Under the pieces are notes generated by a model. That model worked only from the letters and a program-made list of their open reading frames with translations. It was not told where the DNA came from and did no database searches. Shown here piece by piece: positions 1 through 15,000 of a DNA stretch of 64,000 bases (positions within the stretch are counted from its first letter, which is position 1; each line of letters starts with the position of its first letter). A program made the position numbers and the translations under genes. This stretch comes from Haliaeetus albicilla (lineage: Eukaryota > Chordata > Aves > Accipitriformes > Accipitridae). The stretch is taken from positions 22,363,822-22,427,821 of the forward strand of contig NC_091492.1 in NCBI RefSeq assembly GCF_947461875.1. The letters run 5' to 3'.

Positions 1-78
1 GGAGAAGATGGTGGTGGAGTTTCGTCACATGAGAAACCATGCGTATGAGCCCCTAGCAAGTTTTCTGGACTTCATCAC
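1..78 (+). CDS. ATP6V0D1: ATP6V0D1 exon, residues ~76-101 (truncated by window start)
   Basis: Reads EKMVVEFRHMRNHAYEPLAS and on to LDFI, then the first two bases (ac) of a Thr codon completed by the next exon. The donor ac|gtgagt is strong. The true 5' edge of the exon is outside the window. Confidence 0.95.
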
Positions 79-3000
79 GTGAGTACCAGTTGTTCGTGAA
101 CAGCACTTGAAACTTTGGTGTTCTTCCAGACTTGAGGGCTCTCAGACCAGCTTTCCACACTCAGCCCTGTAGCTGCTGTGTTTTCTGCAGTTTCTTGAAT
201 GGAACCGTTTTGGTTGTATGTGGAGGTCTCAAACCAACAGCACTGTATCACTATGTTGTTAAAGGCTCCTGCTCCCAGGGTGTGCATGCTTCATTGGCAC
301 AAATACTTAACTGCCTTCCATTGCAGAATTGGCTCAGTCTCTACTAGAGAGACTCTACTACTTGTCCCTTGTGTTAAACGTTCCTGGATTTTTTTTAAAT
401 GTGAGCCTGCTGCAAAACATATGCCTGCCAGGCATGTGCATGACAGCAGTTGCCTGCTAGTTCTGACCCACTGAGGTCAATCATCCTTTGTCAGGGCTGC
501 TGTGATCCTGCCATCCCACCCCAGAGGCTGTACCGGTTCAGGGACAAACTGGTTCAGGGAGTTGAGGTGGCCAAAAATTGAACAACTTCTCACTTTTGGA
601 GTTAATCTTTGACCGATTTGTTTTTCTCGGCCAGCTCAGTGGGATCCAACAAACACTAGCACTAGGAGAAGGGAGGGCCTAGAATGTGCAGCAGGGAAAG
701 ACAGGGCTGCAGCAGCCTTAGATGTCTTTGTCAGTGCATGAAAAGAGGCAGGGTGTGTGCAATTCCACAGCAGGTTCAGCTGATGTGAAAAGCTTGAAAT
801 AGCACAGTGTTCTTGCAAGTATCTTCTCCTAGTGGTTTTGCACAACCCTTTGCTTCCCTGCATGCTGCTCTTGTTTTAGTCAGTAATATGAAATTGCTAA
901 CCTTGGTGAATTACCAGTTGTGCTAGTTTGCATCTGAAACATGGAAGTAAAATTGCCTTTTTTTTCCTTTCCTTAGTCTGCATTTCTATGAGCTCTAGTC
1001 TGGCTTGCAAACTGCATAGCTAGTGGCCTCCTCTAACCAGTAAGGAGATATCTCATGGACAAAAGTGAATTTCTGGGTCAGTAGAACCTGACTTTAACTT
1101 GCATCTCTGAGAAGAAGATTGTACTCTGTTCTCGAGTCGGATAGCTGATACATCAGCATTCCTTTATCTGATACAGTGAGCTTGGGCTCATTGCAGGCAC
1201 TGTGGCAAGCAGAGTTTAATCTTGCATTTTTGGCAGTTGTGTGTGTATCTTGCTTACCACCTAGAGATTTTTGAATGATTCAGGCTCATATTTGTGATGA
1301 ATTCAAAGATTTTAAATTTTGGCCTGTGGCATCTCCCGCATGTGCAAATACTGATTAAAGACCTGTCTCTCTGCTACATTCCTTCCTGTTCTGTTCTTTC
1401 TATGTCTGGACAGTACCACACTCATTATTCTAACCCAGTGGCTCATATCTATTATTTTCTGGGTCACTGTGCTAAAGCTGCCTGTCTTTTAAGCCTTTCC
1501 TATTTTCTAAGAAGTAGTTTTTTCTTATGTGCCTGTCACTAAAACTCATGGAGTTTTCGTATTTGGCTCCAAATATGGAGCAAGACATGGCAAGTCATCA
1601 GTAAGACATTACTAAGTCCCCATTTTGCAGCAGTGTTTGTAATGGATGAAGCAGTATTCTAGCTCATCATCTTAGTTGTATGGAGCAATCTCTTCTATTC
1701 CCTCAAACTTAAGTTAACCTTCAAAACACCTCTTTGCCCATCTTGAATTTGCTGTAAAGACATCAGTACTGTTTGAGCCTGGCAATATTAGGTAGTTTGT
1801 CCTCCACTGATGCTTTTCCTTTGCTGCCCTACAGGTTTATGGAAATGTCTAGTCTCTATGGCAGTATTGTAGTAATCACTAATGGTCTCTTAGCTTCTGT
1901 CATATCTGTTTAAAGGCAATAGTTTGGATAAGACACATGAGTATCTTGCAGACTTTAAAACTTTGCTGTTCCCTAATAGTCTTGCTTTGAAAACCGGTGT
2001 GTGGAAAAGATGAACTGAAAGGTCTCAGACCATGGCTGCCCTGATGACACACTGCATGACTTGGTAGGAAGGCTGTGAATGGCTGTGGAAATCCAGTTTC
2101 CTGTTACACCAGTCCTGTTGACCTTTATCCAGTGTCTACAACCAGCTTGAGTTGTGCAGAAGACTTTAAACATCTCATATAATCCGATAGGCTGGTTCTT
2201 GCCAGCTGTTGGAATGACTTAATTTTAAAACTGGTGTTTTGCCCCCAACTTGGTTTAACTTTGATCTTGTTCTGCTTCTGTCTCTGATTTTGATGAGTTC
2301 TCTATAGCAAAACATGATTCTGTGCAGATTATCTGTATTTCTTGCCTACTGTGTAATCTCTTCTTGAATATATTGGTCCCATTTGGCACAGGATGTTTCT
2401 TCCTTGAGTTGTCTTCACTCTCATCTCTTTTCCTTTTTACCCACAAGATTTCCTTTAATGCCACTGGGTCTGCACTCATCACACCAAAGGAGTATTGATG
2501 GAATAGAGAAGGTGTTATCAGCTTCAGCTGGTCCAAGGTGGGAGTCACCATCAGTGTATTAGAAGTCTGTGGTGTCATTAGAAGTTATTAGATCAAGTTA
2601 AAACAGAAGAATGAGGACAGTGAAATACAAGGAGTTTGGAGAGGGTGCTGGTTTTGCCCAGTGGGTCTTAATATCATCTGTTGATAATCCTAATATACTT
2701 AGTGATTGGGCTAGTAGAAAAGAAGGTAGACTAGATGTGACTTCTTGGCCTGACTTTCAGGCTGTGTTTTGTTCCCTGAAACTGTCCCATGGGTTGTAGT
2801 AGGCCTTGGTTTGGGACAGGACAGAAGTTTCAAGGATTATTGTCCTGCTGACAGTGTGAATCTTCCCATGCACTTCCCAAACAGCTGGAGTGGAGAATAG
2901 CTCTGTTCAGAGGCTGGTGTGCCAGTGGCCTTCATCTAACCCAGGCTTGTATATAGGCAGCATCATAGAAATGTTCAGCCAAAGGATGTTGGTGGTGCTG

Positions 3001-6000
3001 GGGATGTTGTGCCTGTTCACACAGAGGTACTGTGTCATCCTGCCTACCTGGGTGACACTGGGACAAGCCTGTGCCACTTGATCTTCCACTCTGGCTGGGC
3101 ATACAGATAGGTGTAATGGGGTGATTTATCTTTGCCTTTTGAACGTGGCTATTTCCCATTCCTTTCTTTTAGGGTAGTTAATGAAACTTGAGCAGGAAAT
3201 GGTAAAGACCATTCCTGGTAGACAGCTCCGGGCCAACAAGGCACCAGGTGGTGAGAAGAAGAAATTGTACTCAACTGAATGTGTCCATGTGCTGAAATTG
3301 TACAAGCTGAATTGAAATAGAAAATGGTAGAAAGATATGGAAAGTTTGAGCAGGGCTGGCTTCTGCAGGAGGGAAGCTTGAGTTCACTGTGATGCTTTTG
3401 AGAGAGAGGCATTGAGTTGTAAACAGATTTTTTAAAATCGAGTGGCATTGTAGGAGGTGTGTCCTACACCTTCCAATGGAAGGAAATGTTTTGTAGCATG
3501 TCCAGTTCAGCTCTGAAACTCACTGCTGCCAGATGCCTTTGTATGTACTTACATTTTTGGCCTCCTTAGAAATACAGGATAATCTCACACAAAACAGGCC
3601 CATCAAGCCCCATTAAACACTTGGGTACCATCTCACTGAGAGTGGCCAGGGTGTAGATGACTGGTGCCAGGAAGTGGATCAAGCATTTAAAAAACAAGTC
3701 AGACTTTCTCCTTCATGAATGTCCTGCTGGACCTCTGGGGTGGTTTTGAGTTGATCAGCAGGTGACTGTTGTGCTTGTTTTTGGAGGGTGCTCAGATCTT
3801 AACCCAGGGCACACTGCTGAGAAGATCTGGGGAACTCTCTGATCGTAGGAGCAGCTGTAGTCCTTGTCCCCTCTGCTCCAGAGCCAACCTGTCAAAAGCC
3901 ATGCATTTGTCTCTGCGTGGGATTATGCTCTGTCATTTCTCTTGCCTCTTCCAAGTGGGCCATGAGCTAGGTGAGGTGACAGGAAGGAGAAGCAGCAGTG
4001 GAGACAGCGTGGGGGCTCTGGAGTACCAGGAGGATGTGCGTTCCTGGTGTGCTCTCCTTGCCCAGCTCCAGGGAGATGAGGCAGTGCTGGCTGTGACTTG
4101 CCGGAAGGTGGCACTCCAGCCCTGCGGCTGCCTGTCCCCAGGTGCACACCATGCCATAGGTAAGGATGGTCACCTATGGACGTGGGCAGGAGTTAGCTTG
4201 TGTCCTGAGCTTGGGGGAAAGGACAGTGTTTAAAAGCACACCAGCAAAACTGACCCAAGAATGCAGCTAGGCAGCAACCCCAAAGCAAGGTCTTTGTTCC
4301 GCAAGTCACTTGCTGCCACTGATTTTTTGTTTATATTTTTTTTTTGGTCCTGTTGCGCTCCTCTCCTGGCACCATGCTGATGCTTTTCTGGCTCCGATCC
4401 TCTACAGGAACTCTCCTGTGGCAAGTGTTGCATTGTTAGTACCAAAATATTGAGGAAGTTGGCTGATTTCCATTTTGTTTTTTCAAGTGGTGGCTATAGC
4501 TGGCGGCCTCTGCCACTGTGTATTGTGGCAAGGAAAAGCTCAACTTGTTGAGCCTGCCATGGTCTCTATAAAACACCTGCTAGCTCTGCATTTTGCTAGG
4601 CAACTCCTTGTTGGAAGACTGCTGGTGCTTCCCTGTGCCTTTCGGCCGACCATAGTAGGTTCTGACTGATAGGCACAAGTTGGCTGTGAACATCTCTGCT
4701 CCAAAACAAACAATTGACTGTTTGGCTGAGGGAATGCAGTGATGTTCTGTAGGGCAGCAACAAACAGGTATTAAGTGTACTTGAAACAGCAAAACCCACT
4801 TCCTTAATTCAACAAGCACATATTGACTTGTGGGATGGAAGTGGGTTTTAGGTTCTTCTTGGTGATGTGCTGCCCTGCCTTTCTGTAAAGCCTTTGTTCT
4901 TTGTGTTAGCCTGACATGGTGCCATGTCCTGTCTCTCCTTCCTTCCACTGTTCCTGTATATGGTTTAGATAGGATTCTTTATCGTGCTGTTGTTCCTGCC
5001 TCTGGCCTGCTGTAGCCTAGTCAGATTGTCAGCTTCAGTATTTTTCCAGGGAGCAGAAATAGGGTTTGGTGTTGGGGTTGGGTTTTTTTTTTGTGCCCTT
5101 GCTTCAGCACAGTCTCTTCCCTGCTCTGGAAAGTCTGGTTTCACAGCAACCTGACGTGAGGGCTCTGGCAGCTGTCGGGCCCCTTGAGCCCTTGCAGCAA
5201 GCTGATGGGCAGAGAAGGGTTCGATCTTGTGTTCAGGTGGAGGAGCTGCTGGTAATGGTGCAGAAACTGAGTCTGCTGTAGGAGTGAGGTCTGGGGACGA
5301 GCTGGGTCTAAACACATTTTCCAAATCCGTGATCAAGCCTGTCGTCAGGGGACAGACTTAGGTCGCCTTTTGTCTTTACCTTACGAGCCTGCTAGGGCTG
5401 GAAACCAGGTTCTTTGTTGCCCTGAGGATGCAGCTAGGAACTTGGCTTTCAGTATGTTTTTGTGGTCACAAGACGTGTTTTTGATGAGGTTGTGTGTACC
5501 TTTTCCCCTTGCGCATGCCTTTTCTTAGCTGACACTTCCCTCTATTACCTTCTCCCTGACCCAGTCCTGCTCTGCCTCTCCCCTGCACTGGATAGATCTA
5601 GTTTCTGCTGCGTGACACTGAGTTCAAACTTAATCTTGCAGCAGTGGTTTTTCTGGAGCCAAATTGTTTCAATTGCTACTTGAGCTAAAGAGCAATAATC
5701 CTCTTCTCTAGAGTAGGAAGTTGCCCGTTTTATTCTAAATATACTGGAGTGTGCATCCTGGCATAACTGCAGAGGTTACAGAATATGACTATGTCCTTTT
5801 GAAGTCCTTTCTCGCAGAAGAAAAAACTCCAAATTCTTTACATTAGACTCTTGCAGTTTATTTGGGCAAATGCAACAATCTGAAGGATCTTTCCTAATGC
5901 TGCTGTGGTTAAAACTGCTCTATACTATTTTTCAATTAGTTGTTGACTCGTTGGTGGCAAATTACTGTAGTGGCTGGGGATCCTGCAATAAAAGGTTTAT

Positions 6001-9000
6001 GAGCCTTTTCTGGCAGAGATGGTTTTGGCAGAGAAGCACAGGTTTCTGACAAACAGCTTCCCTGTTTGCAGGGAGTGCAAAGTTGAACTGATAAGCCAAG
6101 TTCTTGGAGGGATTATGCAATATTCAAAATAAGAGGGCATGTAACTAATGGTGTGGAAATGATCAGAGACTTGCATCCCCTGGATGGTAGCATCAGAACT
6201 ATATCTGTTCTCCTGCATACCCGAAGGACATAGAGCTCATACCAGTTTCCCAGAACCAATGTCTATGAAAACGGACTGGGTTGCATGCCTAAGTGGTGGC
6301 TATGGAAGTCATCTTTCAAAACGGTGTGACTGCAGGTGCCCTCATTAGAAAAGGAGACTTTGAAAGGTGGGTTTCACTCTGTGTTACACTGAGGGGATGC
6401 TTTTTTTTTCCCCAAACCTCTATTGCCTGGGAAACGCTTCATTTGGCCAGTGGATTTGAACTGGAACAGCATAATCCTCCTCCTACTGACCAGCACTGTT
6501 TTTCGCTTGGAAGGTGTTAGCATGGTGCCTAGCAAACACAGTGAGCCACAGTAATGATTGGAAGAGCTAGCAAAATGTTATTGGTGGCAGTAAAGATGTA
6601 GCAAAAAGCGAGTGATGAGCTCCAGATATGAGCCCATGTTTCACGAAGATAGAGAAATCTTTAATGAAACTCTGCAGCCCTGAGAAGGAGCTTGAGCGTG
6701 CAAGCTGTGGGTGATCAGGTGAGAACGCATCGCCCCTGGATAACATCCCTGTCCAAGCTGATGCTGTTTCATCCAGAGGCAGTGTGTGGACTGAGCTACG
6801 TCCTTGGGTTTTGTTTAAAGCTGAATCCCTCTGGTGATTCTGCAGCTCGCAGGAGCACTCCTTGCACTTCCCTCATATTCCTTCTTGCCATCTTTCCCTC
6901 TACAGGCTGAACAGCATGTCTGTTAAAGACATAAAACAGGGAGGGAGGGAGCGTGTTAGGAGGTTATCAATGCTCCTCTGATCAGTTTATGTGTGGTTGC
7001 AACTTCTCCAGGGGACTGCCTGTGTGCAGTGCCTTTCAGTTGGAAGAATGTTCACTGAGCACTTCTGTTCCTGTGTAACATGCTTCACTCCTTGATTGAA
7101 ACCTTTCTCAAGGTCTTCTGGCACTGGACTTCAGCAGCCTTCGTTTTCCTTTTACCTTTCCATAGATTTGCCTCACCTGATACTCAAGTGGCAAAGTTTA
7201 GCCCAGAGAAGGCCTGGAGGCAAAGGGCACTGCCTCTGAAGGCTTCTTGGGGGCATCTTGGGTCCTAGTCCCCTCTCCCAGATCTGTTCTGTATGCTAGA
7301 AGTCTAGCAAATACTTACATAGAGCTTTGCGCAAGTACCACAATATTTAGAGGCTGAGCTAAATCTTGTGTCTACCCCATACAGCTTACTGCGTGTCAAG
7401 TGGGATGATGATTTTTCTCGTCTTCTGCTGGTGGTAGGTTTGTATGCACAGTAATGATCTGCATGTTAGCTGGGTCCAGACCATGCATTCACTGAGAAGT
7501 GGGTAAAGGCTTTTAGGCCATTAAACTCATTCAGCTTTCTTAGCTACTAGAGGCAGTTTTGGGGATAATGTGAGATTATGCAGTGCAGCCTTTCCTCTTA
7601 TTTTATATCCTTGAAATATTTTTTTGTTTTGGGTTTTTTTTGTGCTTTACATGTAATGAAGGTAAGAAAACAGTTTATGCAAGTTTGCCTTTTTCCAGCT
7701 GGTCTGTGTGAAAGCAGCACAATTAGATGTTTCTAGTCAATATTTAAAATGTAATTAGTGCTGAAGTCTTCTCGGCACAGCGTGGAGTGCCAGAGCTCAG
7801 CCTCGCGTATGAGCGTAGCGTTTCTCAAGCTTTGAGGCATCAAGTTTAGGCAGCCAGAGATTCTTGCATGAGGCTGCGAGGTGTTCAAAATATTCCCTTG
7901 TGTTTCAAAGGGTTTGTACTCATCTAGAACACAATGTCATATTCATAAAGCCTCAAAATTAAAAGTACTTAATCTAGCTTTTTTCTTGTTAGTCTTTAAT
8001 GCAGCTACCACTGTATGACTGCTTATAAGTTACCAGATGATACCACTGGAAAACTGAGGTCAGTATCCCAAGAGACCTAGACTCACTAGAAGATGGTAAA
8101 AACCATGCAGAGATGCAGCTAAATATAGATTAATGCTGAGAACATTCCTGGATACTTGGATTTGAAAGGCTGCCACAGCCTCTGTAGTATTGTGAAGTTA
8201 TAACTCTTTGCTGTGAAATGGTCTCATTGATCTAAGTTTAGCAGGGCACCCACTAATTGGCTGACTGCCCTTGGTTTGTGGTAGCAACCATGAAATTCTC
8301 AGCTTTCTCTTTGGCAGGTTCATGAACCTGCCACTTAGGTGTAGTTTTTTATTGGTGTGACTCCAGGAAAGACAACATGCAAAGATAGGAAGAGATCCGC
8401 ACGCTTTGAGCCGAGACCGTCACATGCTGCATCTACTCTTGCTGTTCCCTGGACTGCCTGAGCTTCAGCTGCAGACAAGGGGTAAAACGGCTCCTGGCCA
8501 GAAGCTGCTGGTCTGACTTGTTCTAGTCTGAGCTGAAAAACTGATTTAAGGATTTGATGCAGTTGATCCACTGTCAGTTACTCAAACAAGCCTCAGTGAG
8601 GCACTGAGGTCTTCCTGGTGTGCAACATCCCTCTCCTTTCCAGTTCAGGACAGCTGTACAGTTATTTATTAATGATCTTAAAATGACACTCCAGATACTT
8701 GCATCTCAGCTGTTGGCCCTGTTCTTCGTGTCAGCTACTGCTCTTTTGTGCTTTGAAGTCTGTGCGTTGCTTTGCCCCATGACTGCTTTCCATTTGGAGC
8801 TTGAGAGGTGTGACAAGTGGCTCTGTGTACCGGCACCTTTGCTCAGGTCTTGAATCCAGTGGGATATAGAGATGCATCTGTGTACTTATGCACAAACCCA
8901 AGGAAGCAGCAGTACAACTAGCCCAAAACTTTTTCCTTAGGTTACTTCCCGCACCAGCCCCTGAGTTTATGAACTGGAGGAGCTGCAAGAGGGAAGCACT

Positions 9001-12000
9001 AGATGCTAAAGTGACTGTAGTCAAAACAACTTCATCATCATTTAAAGCTGTCTCTAGAATATATGCCAAGTTCAGAGCATTGCTCTGATCCCACTGGAGA
9101 TTTCCCTTTTTTGTCCCAAAATAAACACATGCTTCTACGTGCTTCTACAGTAATCTGAGTAACTGCCCAATGCAGTCACATAGGGACTTTTGCCTTGCTA
9201 GCATTAGTCTGCCTTAAAGTCTAATGCTGGTTTTGGAAAGCATTAAAGTTGCTTGAGCAATGCAATACATTAACCCATCCCAGCAAAACCTCCAAGCCAC
9301 AGCCCAGTTCTTCCCTGCTATGCACTTCTGCATCAGCCTGATGCTCTCTGCATTTGTCGTTGACACAGAGGGCCGTCCTCATGACCCCTTGCAGAGCAGC
9401 TGTTAAGCTACAGTTTGGCCAGGCTTTCAGAGAATTCCTGAGAAACGCAGGTCATGCAGTGTTCCGTCATTAGTCATGCTTTGTGACCACTTGCAGTATT
9501 GTTTACGGTTTCTTTAGTATCCTGGAGCAGAAAGCAATATAAAACCAACCTATCTGCTGTAGGACAATGACTCTTTATGATTAGGTTAGTAAGCAGGGAA
9601 GGAAGAAGCCCCAACTGTCTTGAGGGCTATGCCCGAGTGCCTTCAGGCCAAGTTGTAAATGCCCCATGTGATGAGCTTTCATGCATTTATATGCTCCCCT
9701 GCTAAAAAGCCTTTCCCAACATTCAGTGGACTGTTGCAATCTTTCTTGCATGTCTCATTTATCTGTGGCTGTACTTAAGTAACTCCAAAAGGAGGAAGAC
9801 ATACATTGTACATGGCTTTTGCATGTGTGCTCTCCTCTTTGATTCTGCTTGATAGCTATCCACGGATGACTATCCCACAATTAGCTTCTGGGGCCTGGCT
9901 CTCCTCTGTTTTCTCAGAGAGGTCTCTGCTGTGCCTGTCTGAGACCATACCTCCCAAAACCAGCAGTGAGAATGATCTCTCTGACCTGGTGCTGCTGGAA
10001 GGAACATTTCCCCCCCACACACACCTTTTGGCTTCTCTAGGTATATCTTGTCCTGGCTTTGTTCTCTTTATGTGAGTGTCGCCCAGTGCATATTGTGCTG
10101 AACTGGGTGTCACTGGAGGAGCGAAGATACTGGCCCCAGTTGTCTCAGACTTCAGGAACCCATAAGCCAACATATCTCTCCTGCTGTGGATGATATTTCT
10201 GTGCTTGCTGACTCTTTCCTGTCCTTTAATAAGAAATTCTACTCTTCTGTGAGACATTACTGATGCTTCTCAGTATCAGCCAGAATTGTATTTCTGCGAA
10301 TGTGAATTTCTAGAATATACCACACCTCAATTCAGTGGGTGACAGGAAGAGTGAGGCAGGGTGTAACTGTGCTTGTGAAATTCTGACTGAACATCCACTC
10401 TTTTTGTGTCCATCTCCCTGTGTGGGTGGCTAGCAGCTCAAAGCAGTAGTGTAAAATGCGTTCTTGCCCCAGGGAGTCTTGCTATGGTCTTTGTGGAGGC
10501 GAGGTTGGGGGCTTGAGATAAGGTGCCATTTTTCTACTTAATTAAAGCCCTGCCACCCCGTGTCACTGTCTGTAGCTTATGTAGAGCCTCCATGTATTGC
10601 TTTCTCTTCTGAACTCCTACTGAGCACTCCCAGTAAGCTAGTGCAGAGGCTTGTCCTCACCAAGGAGCTTTTTGGTTCTTTTACCTGTCTCCAGTCTCCC
10701 ACCAGACCATCCTATGTCTTAATCTCTTTTCCATGCCAAGCGGGCTGCAGTAGGATTATGGTGTTGCAAGTGACCAACTACTCCTGTTTCCTGATGTGTC
10801 CCGTAGTCTGGTTCTCTTATTAGCTGTGCTGAGAGCTAGTGAAGGTTAAAATGTTCTTGGAGGGGTCTGAGCATGCATTAACCATGAAAACTGAAACATT
10901 TGAAGCTGGTCAGAGCCTAATGGAGATGAGGAGGCTGATGACAAAAGCTGCTCTATTAAACAAGTAGTTGGAGGTTCCTAGGAAAACTGCTGCCACTGTA
11001 ATAAATCTAATCCTTTGGGCCTGGGAGGAAATGCCAGCGTCGCCAGGACCTCTGCTACGGTCTTAGTACGGCTGTGCTAATGGAGGCAGATGCGTTCTTG
11101 TTGGGACCTGGCACAGGAAAGCAAGTGTTGCCCCTTCCACAGATGAGAAAAGGCTTTTCCAGCTGCCCTGACACTAGAAGACTTCCCTCATAGTCATGAC
11201 TAACTAAGCTGTGACTCTTTTTACTGGGATGAAGCAAGGATTGAATGTGAATAAGCGTGGTCTGGGCTTGCTTGAAGGAAATGGGAACTATCAAGAAAGA
11301 TTAGGTAGTGGTGCTGGTGTCTGTCTGGCCTCAGCGGGCATAAGAAGACCTTTGTCCTGCTGCAGCTCTCTTGTTATCGTAAAGGTTTGAAATGCTGTTG
11401 CAGTGGAAAATGGAATAAGAAATTTCCCCTCTATCTTGCGCGTGGTAACTCTTTTTCCTGCAGGGATGAATCTGACAGCAAGATTTAAGTAGTCTTGATA
11501 GGTAAGGTACTCTTTCAAACAGTTGGTGCTGCGCCTCCTTAGAGGCCTTGGCATTTGGTCTATAGACTGTGCATTTCCCCAGACTTCCCTGAAGGATGAG
11601 GAAACAAGCAAGTTGAGGGGTATAAATGACATGGGGAGAGCCATGCTTTGCACTCTGGCAGTGGAAACCAGCTGGGTTGTCTTTCCTGGGACCATCAGTC
11701 TGAAAGCAGGAGCTTCTCATATGTGAAGAGGGTCAGACTTGGGCTGCTCTCCCCAAACCTGGCTGTGGCTTTCATGCTTAGCTGGACTGGGAGGGCACGG
11801 ATGAGGTCAGTGTGACTCCAGTAAGGCAGGAGCTAAGCTGCTCTGAAGACCTGTGAACAGAAAGGGCTCCGGGCATTTTCCCTCAGTTCCTCTTGTATGG
11901 TTGACTTTGGCCAGGCTCCTTGCAAGTCGCAAATATCTTGCAGAGAGCAAGATCCATGGTAAGCTGGGAATAGGAAAGAGGTGTGCTAGCATACTGTGCA

Positions 12001-15000
12001 ATGACCATATTTCCTTGCCTGTACCTTCACTGTAGGCTGAGTTGAAGAAAAAAATTTGGTCTGGTCCTATGTTGTTGCCTTGCTTTGGTGAGAGTAGTCC
12101 TGCATATGGTCTTCCGTGAAAGCTACTGTGTTGCACTAACCAAACTTGCGTGTTTGAGGGCGGATGGTGGAGCTGGGGAATGATCTTCTGTATCCTTGGT
12201 CTTGCACACCTCACGGACATGCCTCTGTGTTAGGGTGCAGATGCTTGTATTTACCAGGAACCACCTGCTTACTACAAGGGACTTACCCTCAGTTCTCATA
12301 AACAGGCCTTTCTTGCTGTCCTGGAGATTGCAATTATCTCCATGGTGAGAGCTGCACAAACGGAAGGGAGGATAATGACCTTGCAGATTAAAGGGCAAAA
12401 GGAGGTTTCCTGGTACATGAAGTTTGTGCTGATTTGCCCCAATTCTAGATTGAATGTCCCTGGAAAAGCAGGCTGCAAACACAGAAAGGCTCTCTGCAAA
12501 AATAGTAGGGCCAGCAGGTGTGTTACCCAGCCCTGCAGTGTGGAGAGAAAAGGCAGCACCTGTTTGAGGAACTAAGGTGTGGATTTGTTCGTGGACATGC
12601 CCTTTGAGCATATTTGGAGGCAGTAAGCCCATCTAATAAAAACTGCCAAAATCTGCCTTTAACTGGCTCTGCTTACCTGCCTTTGATGTGGTTCAAAGGG
12701 AAACGGGGCTGCACTGTGTCCTCCTTGTTAGCTTGAAAATACAAAGATCAGCAGCATCCCTATGCCTGTCTGACAAACGTGTGCAGAGCTTTGCCGTCCC
12801 TGCCCTTGCCCCAGTCCCGGTGTGCTGGCCTTAAGTTCCCTTTCTTCAGTACTCAAAGTACGTGTAGGAAGCCTGAACCTCAACAGAGCTCCAACTCCAG
12901 ACTTGCACAGCTCCTTCTGCCATTCTAGTTCAGGCCTGATCTCATTTGTTTTAGAGCAGCTCCTGCCAAGGAGCTTCTTCATGTCTTTTCCATCATCTAA
13001 CTTTTTAGAGTTAGAGCTCTAGCAGTGGGAGCAAGGGAGTGTAAAATCCCAAATATACTGCTCTTCCAGCATCTGTGCCCCTTCCCTGTGGTGCTGAGGG
13101 TTGTTAGCAAAGGCATCTTCTGCTGACTGAAAAAAACCAACTCGTATTGCTTGATGTTTTTCAGGTGCTCAGCTTGGTTGGCTTATGGCTCAGCTGGTGG
13201 TGAAGGTGCCTAGAGCAGCACTCCTGTTCTTGCTGGGGACACTTTTCCTCTCAGCCCCTTGTATTTACATGATGCCTTGATCCCTTACTTGGAAAAGGCC
13301 ACCAGCCTTTCTTGCATTCCCAGTCTTCAGGCCAGCTGTGTCTCCCTTCTCTGGCTAGACTGGTAGAACTGGGAGGTGATCTTGCCCCTCTCCTCATCAG
13401 TGGTGGAGGCCTCATCTGGAGTGCTGTGCCCAGCTCTGCACTTCTCAGTACAAGAGAAAGGGCCACAAAGGGCTTATGTGGGTGGAACTTGTGCTGAGTG
13501 CCGTGGTTCCAGATGGAATGTCCCATTACTGCAGTGCCAAAGACTGAATCTGCTAATCCTGTATAACATAAGTGGAAAACTTGGTTAGGGATGTCATAAC
13601 ATGGGCTAATGCAAAGAAATTTGTAGCTTTTGATGGTAGAGGTATGAAAAACCTTGTGTGTAGTTTTGTGAGGGTGCGAGTGAAGGTTGTGCTAAAGCTG
13701 CCAGCCCTGTTGTTTTTGGAAGGGAGCGGGGCTGCAGAAACGTGACCCTTTCTCCATAGTCTTGGCAAGATGGGGCAGTGCTGCTGGCTCTGAAGCTGAG
13801 CTTGAGTCAGGCTATCTGCATATTCTCCTTTGCTGGTGTTCTACCACATACACTTCTGCATATGCTCTCTACAGAGCATGGCAGTGCGAGGAGAGCAGTG
13901 GGAATGCTGGAAGGACAAATGTTCCGAGGGTGTGGGGAAGCTGGAGCCAAGCTCCTCTTGGAGGTGTGTGGGGTTAGGATAAGAGACAGTAGACAAATAG
14001 CTGTGAGGGAAATTCTGATTAGCTGTTAGGAAAAGACTTTTCATTGTGAGTGTGGTTGGACACTGAAGCAGAGCCCCAGGGAGGTTGTGAGATATATATC
14101 CTTGCAAGTAATTCAAAGTTCAGCTGGACAAAGCCCTGAGCAGCTGGAGCTGGCCATGCTTGGAGCAAAACATTGGGCCAGAGACCTCTAGCAGTCCCTT
14201 CCAATCTAATAGTCTTCAATGGTAGATAGGAGATGCCCAGATGATGTGGTTCAGCTGTGGCATATATCACAGCCTGGGCCTATGCTTGACTCCCTTTGCC
14301 TAGGCTGGCATGATAAGGAGTCATTAAGGAGGCGCCTTACTAGTTCTTCATGGGAAGGGTGCATCTTTCTGGAGATGTTCACAGGGACTGAAGATGTGTG
14401 CCCGTCTGGTGCTGGGTGCTGGTTTTTGTATTATTTGTATTGTGACAGGCTTCCTCTTGCATTCCTTCAGGTATAGCTACATGATTGACAACGTTATTCT
14501 GCTGATCACTGGGACTCTGCACCAGCGTTCAATCTCCGAACTGGTGCCCAAGTGCCATCCTCTGGGAAGTTTTGAGCAGATGGAAGCTGTGAATATTGCT
14601 CAGACACCTGCGGAGCTCTACAATGCAATCCTGGTGGACACTCCCCTGGGTGAGTGGAGCCTTTCAAATTACCTCTTAGCTATGTGTGGAGCAGATGTCC
14701 CTTTCTCTCCCAGTCTAACTAGGTCCAACCAAGCCAAAGTTGTGCTCCAGGAAGACAAAGCGGTGGGTAACGCGCAGATGTGGGTGTACTGCGGGTGGTG
14801 ACTGGGCTTGAGTTCATGTTTATGCCTGTCCTATACCAGTTTTTCCTCTGGAGGATCAGCTAGCTCTCTGTACCATTCAACAACTGTCTAAACTGGCACA
14901 CTGGTAGTGCAGACTGCTGGGGAGTTTGGTTTGTGTGAGCCAGACCTTGAGCTGTTATGGCAGTGCAGGCGTAGTTAGATCTGATCTGCTAGATATGTCC

